From Bdellovibrionales bacterium (GTDB lineage Bacteria > Bdellovibrionota > UBA1018 > JADZFF01): DNA of 47,727 nt. Below, piece by piece: positions 8,788 through 16,699 of this stretch. A program made the translations under genes and the position numbers. Under the pieces are notes generated by a model that made no database searches, was not told the DNA's origin, and saw only the letters and a list, made by a program, of their open reading frames with translations. Position 1 is the first letter of the stretch. Each line of letters opens with the position of its first letter. The DNA is taken from the NCBI GenBank assembly GCA_020850015.1, contig JADZFF010000186.1, positions 1 through 47,727 of the forward strand, written 5' to 3'.

Positions 8788-9544
8788 TTTCGATGGCGAG
8801 ATCGATCGGGAGCGTTTTCTCGCCTCCTCCACCGCCGCTCGCGTTTCCCGCCCCGACCTTCTTCAAATCCTCGGGCGAGTCCTTCAGGACGGATGGCCCA
8901 AGCGTCGAAACGTAGTGGGCCAAGGCCCAGCGATCGGGCGCCGGAGAGGTCGCGAACGAGGGCATCGCGTTCAAGCCCTTCGTAAGGGAACCGAAGATCT
9001 CGCTCGGCTTTCGGCCGTTCACCCATCCCGCTTGCGCCGTGAAATTACGCGGCTTCGGGTTCAAGGCACCCGCGGCCGGGCCGTCACCCTTGCCGTTCAC
9101 GCCGTGACAGACCACGCATTGCGCGGCATAGAGCTCCTTGCCCTTGGCCACGAGCTCCGGCGTCGAGATCCAAGGATCGCTGGACTGGGCCGCGGCGTGT
9201 GCCTCCTGAGCGGCCAGGAACCGCCCGTTGTCGAACTCCACGGGCCCGCGGAAAAACAGATCGCTCATCGTAAGCACGAAGAAGATGGCCACGAAGACGA
9301 ACGAGGTGAGGAAAATCACCCGGTTCTCGTTGCTGTCGTACTTGAGGCCCATGAAGAAGGTCACTACGAGAGCGGCCTTGATGGTCGCGATCAGGATCCC
9401 GATCACGTAATTCACGGCCCCGAAGTGGAAGTGGGTGGCACCCACCGTGAGAGCCGTTCCAATGAGCAGCAGCGCCCAGACCGTCCAGATGATCTTGGGT
9501 GCCAGGATGTGATGTTTGTGGTGATTGCCGTGTTTTTCAGCCAT
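8768..9544 (-). CDS. ctaF: Cytochrome c oxidase subunit IV fused to a cytochrome c domain
   Basis: A 258-residue protein. Residues 1-100 are a His-rich start plus three membrane helices (about 19-36, 44-66, 77-97) with the FMGLKYD loop, as in prokaryotic cytochrome oxidase subunit IV (CtaF/CoxD-like). Residues about 125-225 are a class I cytochrome c: CVVCH at 143-147 binds heme, and Met194 in the NAMPSF segment is the likely distal ligand. The C-terminus is Gly-rich and low complexity. Subunit IV of this class is usually only about 100 residues, so the heme domain is an addition. It ends the sco-ctaC-ctaD-ctaE operon, 12 bases after ctaE. Because subunit II also carries a heme c, this oxidase would have two tethered cytochromes. 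It overlaps the 3' end of the MFS gene. Confidence 0.85.
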   Translation of the reverse strand: MAEKHGNHHKHHILAPKIIWTVWALLLIGTALTVGATHFHFGAVNYVIGILIATIKAALVVTFFMGLKYDSNENRVIFLTSFVFVAIFFVLTMSDLFFRGPVEFDNGRFLAAQEAHAAAQSSDPWISTPELVAKGKELYAAQCVVCHGVNGKGDGPAAGALNPKPRNFTAQAGWVNGRKPSEIFGSLTKGLNAMPSFATSPAPDRWALAHYVSTLGPSVLKDSPEDLKKVGAGNASGGGGGEKTLPIDLAIEIMSSEG

Positions 9545-9556
9545 ATCGCGCTCCCT

Positions 9557-10213
9557 TCAGCCGAGCAGATAAAGGATTGGGAAAAGATAGATCCAAACCA
9601 GATCGACAAAGTGCCAGTAGAGCCCGGTCATCTCGACCGGGGTGTAGTAGTGGGCATTGAACTCGCCGCGCATCGCGCGCTTCAACACCCAGAGCATCAC
9701 CGCCATTCCCCCCAAGACGTGAATGCCGTGCAGTCCAGTCATGGCGTAATAGATGGAAAAATAGAGCTTCGCGGCGGGATACTGCCCCAATCCCTCGTAG
9801 GTGAAGGCGCCGGCCGGGTAGATCCCCATGTGAAACTTGTGGGTGTACTCGAAGTATTTCACCACGAGGAAGCCGCAGGCGAGACCCAAGGTGAGAATCA
9901 GGTTCACGACGAGCTTCTTCTTGTTGCTCGTCTGCGCGCCGTGAACGGCCAAAGCCATCGTCAGCGAGCTGCAGATCAGAATAACCGTGTTGAGCGCACC
10001 CATCCTCCAGTCCAGGAGCTGGGCGGCCGCGTGCCAATCCGCGGGGTGTAGCCCGCGAAAAACGTAATAGGCCACGAATAGCGGGCTGAAGAACAGCACC
10101 TCCTGAAGCAGGAAAAGCCAGATCCCCTGCTTGCTGGTTTCGAACTCATGGTCGGCGCTCAGGAAGTGGTGCGCGTATTGCCTATTGCCGTCCATTGCGG
10201 GCGCGTGTGCCAT
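9557..10213 (-). CDS. ctaE: Cytochrome c oxidase subunit III
   Basis: A 218-residue membrane protein with the shorter, five-helix form of subunit III. The N-terminal segment KQGIWLFLLQEVLFFSPLF and the later GLHGIHVLGG are family signatures; the Glu in LLQEVLFF matches the conserved acidic residue of helix III. The C-terminus contains GLYWHFVDLVWIYLFPILY, typical of the family end. Subunit III stabilises the oxidase and its proton uptake and carries no redox centre. It lies 10 bases after ctaD and 12 bases before ctaF in the same operon. Confidence 0.93.
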   Translation of the reverse strand: MAHAPAMDGNRQYAHHFLSADHEFETSKQGIWLFLLQEVLFFSPLFVAYYVFRGLHPADWHAAAQLLDWRMGALNTVILICSSLTMALAVHGAQTSNKKKLVVNLILTLGLACGFLVVKYFEYTHKFHMGIYPAGAFTYEGLGQYPAAKLYFSIYYAMTGLHGIHVLGGMAVMLWVLKRAMRGEFNAHYYTPVEMTGLYWHFVDLVWIYLFPILYLLG

Positions 10214-10223
10214 CCAGATCTCC

Positions 10224-11822
10224 TCAGTGGCTCGTGCGGTAATCGTAGGGCCCGTGGGTCACGACCGGGTCCTTGTCGAAGTTATGAAAAGGGGGGGGCG
10301 AATCCTGCGCCCACTCCAGCGTCGCAGCGCCCCAGGGGTTCGGTGGGGCCTTCGCTCCACGGAAGAGGGCGTGCAGCAGATACAAGGCCATGAGGACGAA
10401 TCCCACTCCGATGATCCAGGCCCCGACGGACGAAATCTGATTCAACGTCGTGAACTCCGGAACGTAATCGTAGTACCGGCGCGGCATACCCTGCGATCCG
10501 ACGATGAACTGAGGGAAAAAGGTGATGTTGAAACCCATGAAAACGAGGAACCAACTCACGCGGGCCCAACCCTCGCTGTACATCCTCCCGCTCATCTTGG
10601 GGAACCAATGGTGCAGGCCGGCAAGCATCCCCATGATCGTGCCGCCCACCATCACGTAATGGAAGTGAGCCACCACGAAGTAGGTGTCGGTGAGATGGAC
10701 GTTCGAGCCGAGCGCGGCGAGGAACACCCCCGTTAGGCCGCCGATCGTGAACACGAAGATGAACGCGAACGCGTAGAGCAGGGGCATCCGGAAGTGCAGG
10801 TCGCCCTTGTACAGCGTGGCCACCCAACTGAAGACCTTAACGCCAGTGGGCACCGCGACGAACATCGTGATCAGCGAGAACAGGAAGTTCGCGAGCTCAC
10901 TCTGGCCGGAAACGAACATGTGGTGGCCCCAAACCACGAAGGCCACGAGGGCGATCCCGAAGGTGGCCAGCGCGATGGCCCAATACCCGAACACCTGCTT
11001 GCGCGCGTGCACAGGGATCACCTCCGAGATGATGCCCATCGCAGGGAGCGCCATGATGTAGACGGCGGGGTGGGAATAGAACCAGAAGAAATGCTGGAAA
11101 AGGACCGGATCGCCGCCGAGCTTGGGATCGAAGATCCCGATCCCGGTGGAGCGCTCAAGCACCACGAGGAAGAGCGTCAGCGCGAGCACCGGCGTGGCCA
11201 ACAGCTGGACGATCGCGGTGGCATACGAGGCCCAAACGAAGAGCGGCAGGCGTCCCCAGGTCAGCCCCGGTGCACGAAGCTTGTGAATCGTGGCGATGAA
11301 ATTCAGGCTCGTGAAGATTCCCCCGAAACCCATGATGAAGGCGCCCAGAAGAACCCACGAAGCGCTCGTGCTCGTACGAATGGAGTACGGGGTGTAGAAG
11401 GTCCAGCCGGTGTCGAGCTGGTTCACCACCAGCGAGGCGGTGGCGACCAGCGCGCCCGCGAGCCACACGTAATAGGAGGCCAGGTTCAGCTTCGGGAAGG
11501 CCACGTCCTTCGCGCCGAGCATCATCGGAAGGACGAAGTTGCCGAACGCCGAGGGAATCAGGGGGATCACCACCATGAACACCATGATGGTGCCGTGATA
11601 GGTGAACATCTTGTTGTAGGTATCGGCGGTCATCAGGGTCAGGCCAGGACGAAAAAGCTCCGCGCGGACGAGCATGGCGGCCACGCCGCCGATGAAGAAG
11701 AAGACCAGGACCGTGAACAGGTACATCACCCCGATCCGCTTGTGATCGATCGTGCTGAGCCAGGACCAGAGGCCCTTCTCGTGATTCAGGTAGTTTTCGC
11801 CGTCGTGTGAGGTGTGTGCCAT
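10224..11822 (-). CDS. ctaD: Cytochrome c oxidase subunit I, A2-type
   Basis: The 532-residue catalytic subunit, twelve helices, carrying the heme a / heme a3-CuB site that reduces O2 to water in the inner membrane. Heme a ligands are His76 (MFTYHG) and His388; His386 binds heme a3. CuB ligands are His251 and the pair His300/His301 (WGHHMF). The crosslinking Tyr255 is in the YSHPAVY segment (249-255). Lys329 (VPTGVKVF) is the K-channel lysine. The usual GHPEVY glutamate is replaced by Ala253, with the YSHP signature of A2-type oxidases such as Thermus caa3, so the D-channel must end differently. The start follows ctaC by 20 bases. Confidence 0.96.
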   Translation of the reverse strand: MAHTSHDGENYLNHEKGLWSWLSTIDHKRIGVMYLFTVLVFFFIGGVAAMLVRAELFRPGLTLMTADTYNKMFTYHGTIMVFMVVIPLIPSAFGNFVLPMMLGAKDVAFPKLNLASYYVWLAGALVATASLVVNQLDTGWTFYTPYSIRTSTSASWVLLGAFIMGFGGIFTSLNFIATIHKLRAPGLTWGRLPLFVWASYATAIVQLLATPVLALTLFLVVLERSTGIGIFDPKLGGDPVLFQHFFWFYSHPAVYIMALPAMGIISEVIPVHARKQVFGYWAIALATFGIALVAFVVWGHHMFVSGQSELANFLFSLITMFVAVPTGVKVFSWVATLYKGDLHFRMPLLYAFAFIFVFTIGGLTGVFLAALGSNVHLTDTYFVVAHFHYVMVGGTIMGMLAGLHHWFPKMSGRMYSEGWARVSWFLVFMGFNITFFPQFIVGSQGMPRRYYDYVPEFTTLNQISSVGAWIIGVGFVLMALYLLHALFRGAKAPPNPWGAATLEWAQDSPPPFHNFDKDPVVTHGPYDYRTSH

Positions 11823-11842
11823 GAGTGTTCAGGTCCTCGGGT

Positions 11843-12865
11843 CTATTTCAGGCTCTTGATGTACTCGAGCATCGCGGTCAGCTCCGTTTCGGAGACCATG
11901 CCGCGGAACGTGGGCATCATCGGTCCGTAGCCCTTCACCAGCCGGGCGTTGGGAAACTCGATCGCCTCCCGAAGGTAGTTCAGATCGCGCGCCTCGAGAT
12001 GATCTCCGTTGGCGAAGTCCACGCCCGCGCCGTGAATGCCCTTGAGTGAGGGGCCGATCCCCTGTTTCCCATCGACGGAGTGGCAGGCTACGCAGCCCTT
12101 CGAGGCCACGAGCCCCCTGCCCTGATCGATCAGGCTGATCGGGCGTTCGGCTCCGCCTTTCGACTCAGTCGCCGCCGCCGACATGGTCACCTCGTCCGCG
12201 GCGCCCGAGGCCAGCTTGTTCTCGTCGATCTCCCTGCCCTGGATGAAACGCCGCCAAATCTCGGGCGAAACGGCATAGACCGTCGCCAGCATGCCGGAGT
12301 GCTGGGTGCCGCAGTATTCAGCGCAGTACACGATGTGCGCACCTTCTGCGGTGGCCTCGAACCAGACGGTAGTGTAGCGGCCCGGCACCGCGTCCTTCTT
12401 CACCCGCATGTTGGGCACAAAAAAGGAGTGGAGCACGTCTTCGGACGTGATGATGAACTTCACCGGTCTGTTCACGGGAACGAAGACCTTGTTGGTGTAG
12501 GAGCGCCCGTCGTCGTACTGGAATTGCCAGAGCCACTGCTTGCCGATGGCCTTGATCTCCACCGAGTCCCCGGGTGCGGTAACCATGTCGCGGTAGAGGG
12601 CATAACCCCAGACGAACACGACCATCACCAGGATCGTGGGGATCACCGTCCAGACGATCTCCAGAGGGACGTTTCCGTGCACTTCCGTATCGGCCTTGTG
12701 GCCGGCGCGATGGCGATACTTGATCGTGAAGATGACCATCGCAGCGACCACGCCGACGAAGAAAATCGTACTCGTCCACGTGAGGAACGCGTAGAAGGCA
12801 TCCCAGTCGCGCGCCACGTCCGATCCTGCCATGGGCAGGGTGCTCCGAAGAATATCGACCAACAT
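11843..12865 (-). CDS. ctaC: Cytochrome c oxidase subunit II with C-terminal cytochrome c (caa3 type)
   Basis: A 340-residue protein with two N-terminal membrane helices (about 26-48 and 68-90), a cupredoxin domain and a cytochrome c domain. CuA ligands are His146, Cys181, Cys185, His189 and Met192 (CAEYCGTQHSGM). Trp111 and Trp113 lie in the electron-entry WLWQF segment. Heme c is bound by CVACH at 258-262, with a distal Met near 316-317 (GPMMPTF). The cytochrome domain makes this a caa3-type oxidase. Periplasmic domains receive electrons from cytochrome c or directly from alternative complex III. There is no gap after sco: the sco stop ends at the base next to this ATG, suggesting coupling. 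Confidence 0.96.
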   Translation of the reverse strand: MLVDILRSTLPMAGSDVARDWDAFYAFLTWTSTIFFVGVVAAMVIFTIKYRHRAGHKADTEVHGNVPLEIVWTVIPTILVMVVFVWGYALYRDMVTAPGDSVEIKAIGKQWLWQFQYDDGRSYTNKVFVPVNRPVKFIITSEDVLHSFFVPNMRVKKDAVPGRYTTVWFEATAEGAHIVYCAEYCGTQHSGMLATVYAVSPEIWRRFIQGREIDENKLASGAADEVTMSAAATESKGGAERPISLIDQGRGLVASKGCVACHSVDGKQGIGPSLKGIHGAGVDFANGDHLEARDLNYLREAIEFPNARLVKGYGPMMPTFRGMVSETELTAMLEYIKSLK

Positions 12866-13762
12866 CTATGCCGCACTCCCTCGGATGACTTCCCCGGCCA
12901 TCCGTCTCTGCCTTCTCCAAAAGATCGCCAAGTAGACCCCAACGGCCAGGGTCATGAGCACGCTGCCCACCTGAACCAAGCGAAAAGCATACAACGCATA
13001 CCCTCGCTGGCTTGGATCGTACCGGAAGCAAAACAGTACCATCTGATCCACGAAGGTGCCTGTTTTTCCTTCACCGGCCTCGACCAACGCCAGCCGAACA
13101 TCGCGGACCGGATAGTCGATCCCAAACAAGACCCGCGACAGTTTGCCCTCCGGAGTCAGAACGAAGATCCCAGCCTGGTGCGCGTACTCTTCCTGCACGG
13201 CGTCCCATCGGAACCCGAACCCCACCGAGTCCGTGAGTTTCCGGATCTGCGACTCGGAACCCGTGAGAAAGTGCCAACCCTGAGCCACCGCGGGATTGCC
13301 CAGCTCTCCGATGAAGGCGGCCTTCTTTTCCCGGGCAAGCTCGGGACCCTCGCGATGGTCCATACTGAGCGTCACGAGCTCGAACTGATCGCCCGGAGTC
13401 CACCCTTCGAGATTCTTGAGCGTGGCCAGAAGACCGTTCAAAACGAAACCGCAGAGGGAGGGGCAATTGTAATAGACGATACTGAGCAGCACGGGCTTCC
13501 CGGACTCGAAATAGCGCGAGAGCGGGACCGTCTTTCCCTCCTCGTTCACGAGCTGAATCCCCTGGAGATCCAGCTTCTCACCAATGCGTTCGGTGATTCC
13601 AGCTCCCTTCAGCTCGTCCGGAACCTTCGCGTTCGGGCCGACAGGACCGGAGGCAGGCGCATGAGAACCAGAAAAAAGAAGCGCCGCGCCAACAAAAAAG
13701 CCCCCCCATGCGCGCGCACGCGGACCGTATCCTCTCCGGAGAGCTGTAAACCCAAGTCGCAT
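12866..13762 (-). CDS. sco: SCO1/SenC-family copper chaperone
   Basis: A 298-residue thioredoxin-fold protein with an N-terminal signal/anchor and a second membrane helix near 262-282. The copper-binding residues are Cys100 and Cys104 (CPSLC) and His195 (EYAHQAG). SCO proteins deliver or reduce copper for the CuA site of subunit II, which is the next gene and directly abuts it. The C-terminal helix followed by an Arg-rich tail makes it a two-helix membrane protein, longer than single-anchor SCO proteins; such SCO variants occur with other caa3 operons. It is the first gene of the oxidase operon, and a sigma-70-like promoter is seen 45 bases upstream. Confidence 0.92.
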   Translation of the reverse strand: MRLGFTALRRGYGPRARAWGGFFVGAALLFSGSHAPASGPVGPNAKVPDELKGAGITERIGEKLDLQGIQLVNEEGKTVPLSRYFESGKPVLLSIVYYNCPSLCGFVLNGLLATLKNLEGWTPGDQFELVTLSMDHREGPELAREKKAAFIGELGNPAVAQGWHFLTGSESQIRKLTDSVGFGFRWDAVQEEYAHQAGIFVLTPEGKLSRVLFGIDYPVRDVRLALVEAGEGKTGTFVDQMVLFCFRYDPSQRGYALYAFRLVQVGSVLMTLAVGVYLAIFWRRQRRMAGEVIRGSAA

Positions 13763-13806
13763 CGCCAGAAGTACCCCAAAAAACCGAGCGTTACGCTGAA
13801 TGCTAT

Positions 13807-13836
13807 TTCATAAGTTCTGAACCCAGCCTGGGTCAA
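13807..13836 (-). promoter_or_regulatory. Sigma-70-like promoter of the caa3 oxidase operon
   Basis: Reading the minus strand, TTGACC (13836-13831) is followed after 18 bases by TATGAA (13812-13807). Transcription would start near 13800 and give a leader of about 40 bases to the sco ATG. The -35 box matches consensus at five of six positions, the -10 at four. It lies in the sco-ctaB divergent gap. No operator-like repeat is evident. Confidence 0.45.
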
Positions 13837-13878
13837 TTGGAAATCCCGGAGCGAAGTGATATCCGGAGCCACACTTTC

Positions 13879-14820
13879 ATGGCCGCGAAGTCCGACACGA
13901 ATCTCCCCGTTTCCCGTTCCACATACTTCCGCGCGAAGCTCGGTCTCTTCAAAGAACTCTCCAAGTCCGGCATTGTCGCGTTGGTGCTCATCAGCGTATT
14001 CGCCGGATACCTGGCGGGACGCCCCTTTGATCGCCCGCTGGATGGGCTGCGTCTCGTGATCACGCTGGTTGGGGTGCTGCTTCTGTCCTCAGGCTCGTCG
14101 GCGCTGAATCAGTACCAGGACCGTGAGATGGACGCGCGCATGCCGCGTACCGCGAAGCGACCGATCCCGAGCGGCCGCATTTCGGAACGATCAGCCCTGG
14201 CTTTTTCCTGGGTCTCGATCTTCCTGGGCATGGGAATCGTTTTCGCCCTGGATCCCGTGCTCGCCCTTCTCGGCGGTGCCGCCGTCGTACTCTACAACGG
14301 CCTGTACACGCTATGGTGGAAGCGGCGGTGGAGCTTCGCGGCGGTGCCTGGCGCGATCCCGGGCGCGCTCCCGATTCTGATGGGGTACCTGGCCGCGAAC
14401 GGCGACATCGGCGCTCCCGGCGGTTGGTACCTCTTCGGATTGCTCTTCATGTGGCAGATGCCGCACTTCTGGTCGCTCGCGCTCCGCTACCGGGAAGATT
14501 ACCGCGAGGGCCGGATTCCTACCCTTCCGGTCACGTTGGGAAGCCGGATCACGTTCAAGCACATCTCACTATGGTGCCTTGCCTATGTCGCGGTCGCCCT
14601 GGCGGGCCCCCTGTTTCTGGACGTCGGGCCCGTCTACCTCGCCTCGGCGGTTCTCATGAGCGCGAAACTTCTCTGGGAGTTGCGCCGCTTCGCGCCGGAC
14701 CCCGAGGGCAAAGGCTGGCTCCCGTTCTTTCTCTGGGTGAACTTCAGCCTGCTCGTTTTTCTTGGCGCCGCGGTCGTTGACCTCTGGTCGATCTATCTCT
14801 GGATTCCTCTGACTCGATAG
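13879..14820 (+). CDS. ctaB: Heme O synthase (protoheme IX farnesyltransferase)
   Basis: A 313-residue UbiA-family prenyltransferase that attaches a farnesyl group to heme B to make heme O, the precursor of heme A for the oxidase encoded next door. The first prenyl-diphosphate motif is NQYQDREMD (77-85, N-xxx-D-xxx-D), followed by the family segment RTAKRPIPSG. The second motif region is YREDYREGRIPTLPV. FLMW-type segments such as LLFMWQMPHFWSLAL match the family core. About nine membrane helices are visible. ATG 13879 is chosen over an upstream TTG at 13837 because GGAG lies ten bases before it and the length fits the family. Heme A synthase (ctaA) is not in the window. Confidence 0.95.
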   Translation: MAAKSDTNLPVSRSTYFRAKLGLFKELSKSGIVALVLISVFAGYLAGRPFDRPLDGLRLVITLVGVLLLSSGSSALNQYQDREMDARMPRTAKRPIPSGRISERSALAFSWVSIFLGMGIVFALDPVLALLGGAAVVLYNGLYTLWWKRRWSFAAVPGAIPGALPILMGYLAANGDIGAPGGWYLFGLLFMWQMPHFWSLALRYREDYREGRIPTLPVTLGSRITFKHISLWCLAYVAVALAGPLFLDVGPVYLASAVLMSAKLLWELRRFAPDPEGKGWLPFFLWVNFSLLVFLGAAVVDLWSIYLWIPLTR

Positions 14821-14929
14821 TCCTGCGTCGAGGGCGACCCTCCCCGCCTCGGCAGGTTCGCCAAAATACTTAATAAAAATGCTCAACTTTTGACGCGTCA
14901 TGCCCGATCCGTTCTGCAGGGGGAATCCC

Positions 14930-15469
14930 ATGTCCACTCGCCCACCTGACTCCGCTCCGGAAACTCGCGCTCGCAAGCGGTGGCGCCGAAGCTTCCTCGT
15001 TTACCCCGGCTTCCAGCTCGGGATGGTGGCGCTGAACACCGGAGTTCTCCTCGCCGCATTTTCCGCCGTCGGGGCGCAAGCCTTTCGAGCCTTTGGCGAG
15101 CTCCGAAGGGAGGGCCTCCGCGCGGAGCTCAGCGCGGATCACTCCTACTTCCACTTCCTCCAGTTCCAGGAAAACCACCTCACCTCTTACCTTCTGATCG
15201 GAGCGATGGTGGGCTGGGCACTGAGCCTCGCCGTCACCCTGGTCTATTCCCACCGGCTCGCGGGCCCCATCGTGAGGCTTCGCTCCTATCTCAGGCACGT
15301 AGCTGAGACCGGGCAGAGGCCCCCGCTCGAGTTCAGGGAGGATGACTTCTTCCAGGACGTCCCATTCCTCGTGAATGAAGCCTTCGACCGCGTGGAAAGC
15401 GATGCCTCCCGCAAGCCGGGGCCACGGACAATGGGCGAATCGGAACGCAAGGAGAAGAAGAGCGCATGA
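14930..15469 (+). CDS. Two-helix membrane protein with a HAMP-like domain, paralog 1
   Basis: A 179-residue protein. After a basic N-terminus come LVYPGFQL, a first membrane helix (about residues 27-50), a short periplasmic loop of about 40 residues, a second helix (about 80-102), then a HAMP-like segment: SHRLAGPIVRLRSYL, a connector (GQRPPLEF) and REDDFFQDVPFLVNEAF. The Pro of the first HAMP helix and the acidic residue starting the second are both present, but no output domain (kinase, cyclase or methyl-accepting) follows. ATG 14930 is preferred over 14900 because AGGGGGAA lies just before it. The stop overlaps the next start (ATGA). A clear paralog is encoded at 16184-16693. HAMP domains relay signals across membranes; the partner here is unknown. 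Confidence 0.75.
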   Translation: MSTRPPDSAPETRARKRWRRSFLVYPGFQLGMVALNTGVLLAAFSAVGAQAFRAFGELRREGLRAELSADHSYFHFLQFQENHLTSYLLIGAMVGWALSLAVTLVYSHRLAGPIVRLRSYLRHVAETGQRPPLEFREDDFFQDVPFLVNEAFDRVESDASRKPGPRTMGESERKEKKSA

Positions 15470-15699
15470 TTTCCCGGAGCCGGCCCACGCTCTGGACCGA
15501 CCGCCTCCGGGCAGCGGCGCTCGCGCTCCTCGCGAGCTCGGCGTCCTGCACTCGCTCCGCCGATCCACTCGCCCCTGCCCGCTTCGCCGACGACGCGTCG
15601 GACGCCACCTGCGCCGAGCCCGCGTGCCTCGCCGAAGCGGAGGAGGACGAGGACCTGATCTGGACCGTGACCACTGCATCCTCGGAGAAGCATCTATGA
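15466..15699 (+). CDS. Small acidic lipoprotein-like protein
   Basis: A 77-residue protein with a lipoprotein-like signal: a basic start, a hydrophobic stretch (AAALALLASSA) and Cys28 in SASC. The mature part would be about 50 residues, very acidic (EAEEDEDLIW), with a CAEPAC pair that could form a disulfide. Its start overlaps the upstream HAMP-like gene's stop and its stop overlaps the next gene's start, both as ATGA. The coupling on both sides is the main argument that it is real. No family is recognised. Confidence 0.55.
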   Translation: MISRSRPTLWTDRLRAAALALLASSASCTRSADPLAPARFADDASDATCAEPACLAEAEEDEDLIWTVTTASSEKHL

Positions 15700-16187
15700 C
15701 TCAGCCTCGATACCGACACCTGGCCCTGGTTCGAGCCATTGCAGCCGCGGCGGCGGCCGCCTGGGCGGCACCGCCCATCACCTACGCCGTGGAGCGGGTT
15801 TCCGGGCCGCTGACCGTGGCCCGCGTGGAGTTCGTGCAGCGCCAACGATCGGGAAACGGCCGCGAGGAGCTCGTGGTTCAGGGCACGGACCCCTACAGCG
15901 GCCGTCCGGCGCAGGCGCAGCTCTCGGAAGCAAAGGGCGCCGATGGCGGAACCCTTTCCGCGTGCGAGCGTTACGCCCTGATCGCGCTCAACCGCCCCAC
16001 ACGTTGGCAGATGACCTTCGCCCTGGTGGCCGCTCCCTCGGAGGTCGCCAGCCTTGAAACTCTTCAGAAGGACAAGGCCGAATGGCGGGTGCTCCGCGCG
16101 GAGCTGGACCGCCTCGGCGAGGCTCAGGCCCAGGTTCGATGCACTTTGCAGCCCGTAACGCCACCCATTGGGGGGAACGCCAAATGA
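15696..16187 (+). CDS. Small exported or anchored protein, unknown
   Basis: A 163-residue protein with an N-terminal Ala-rich hydrophobic segment (LVRAIAAAAAAAWAA, about residues 11-25) that acts as signal or anchor. The mature part is a small strand-rich domain with two Cys (SACERYALI and VRCTL) likely paired in the periplasm, and one long helix (LETLQKDKAEWRVLRAEL). ATG 15696 is chosen because it overlaps the preceding stop (ATGA); the frame is open further upstream but would run through the two preceding genes. The stop overlaps the next start the same way. No family is recognised. Its position between two HAMP-like proteins suggests it serves as their periplasmic partner; that is inference. 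Confidence 0.6.
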   Translation: MTQPRYRHLALVRAIAAAAAAAWAAPPITYAVERVSGPLTVARVEFVQRQRSGNGREELVVQGTDPYSGRPAQAQLSEAKGADGGTLSACERYALIALNRPTRWQMTFALVAAPSEVASLETLQKDKAEWRVLRAELDRLGEAQAQVRCTLQPVTPPIGGNAK

Positions 16188-16693
16188 GAACCCAACCCGT
16201 CCGCCGCAGGCGCCTGCTGGTTTACCCGGGCTTCCAGCTCGCGCTGTTCTTCGTGAACACCGTGATCATGACCTGCGCCTTCACCGCGGTGGGACTCCTC
16301 ACCACGTTCTCAGTCTCGCGCATGAGAGCCAGGGGCACGCTCGAGGCCTTCGCTCCGGCCGACGAGTTCGTGCGGTTCCTCGACTTCCAGGAGCAGCTCG
16401 TTTACCTGCACCTGGGCGCGGCACTCGTGCTCGCCTTCGCGTTCTCATGGGTGGTGACGCTCATGGTTTCCCACAAGATGGCGGGCCCGCTCGTGCGGCT
16501 GAAGCGCCACCTCGAGGCGCTTGCCGACCACGGCGAGGCGCCGCCCCTCGATTTCCGAGAGGACGACTACTTCACCGAGATCCCGCCGCTCATGAACCGC
16601 GCCGTCGCCCGTCTCAAAGCCAAAGGCCTGAAAAGCGCCGGAAAGCCCGGGGGGGCACGACGGTCGGGCGGATCTTCCTCCAGGGCGGCTTGA
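16184..16693 (+). CDS. Two-helix membrane protein with a HAMP-like domain, paralog 2
   Basis: A 169-residue paralog of the protein at 14930-15469. Shared landmarks in the same order are LVYPGFQL, an Asn-Thr in helix 1, a FLDFQEQ-type periplasmic segment, a second helix ending in VTLMVSHKMAGPLVRLKRHL, then PPLDFREDDYFTEIPPLMNRA. The C-terminus is a basic Gly/Ser/Arg tail. As in its paralog, the HAMP-like region ends the folded part. The start is the ATG of an ATGA overlap with the preceding gene, preceded by a GGGGGGA ribosome-binding site inside that gene. Two paralogs in one operon could form a heterodimer, since HAMP domains work as parallel four-helix bundles; this is inference. Confidence 0.75.
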   Translation: MRTQPVRRRRLLVYPGFQLALFFVNTVIMTCAFTAVGLLTTFSVSRMRARGTLEAFAPADEFVRFLDFQEQLVYLHLGAALVLAFAFSWVVTLMVSHKMAGPLVRLKRHLEALADHGEAPPLDFREDDYFTEIPPLMNRAVARLKAKGLKSAGKPGGARRSGGSSSRAA

Positions 16694-16699
16694 ACTTCT

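Noticed and set aside
10794-11810. Plus-strand open frame opposite ctaD
   Set aside because: Antisense to an intact subunit I; low-complexity His/Glu/Gly translation typical of a shadow.
12080-13813. Open frame of 577 codons on the plus strand opposite ctaC and sco
   Set aside because: GC-rich shadow frame; the opposite strand encodes two complete, motif-intact respiratory proteins, and the translation shows no family pattern.
14830-14842. GAGGG-CGA-CCCTC hairpin after ctaB
   Set aside because: Five-base stem without a T tract; too weak to call a terminator.
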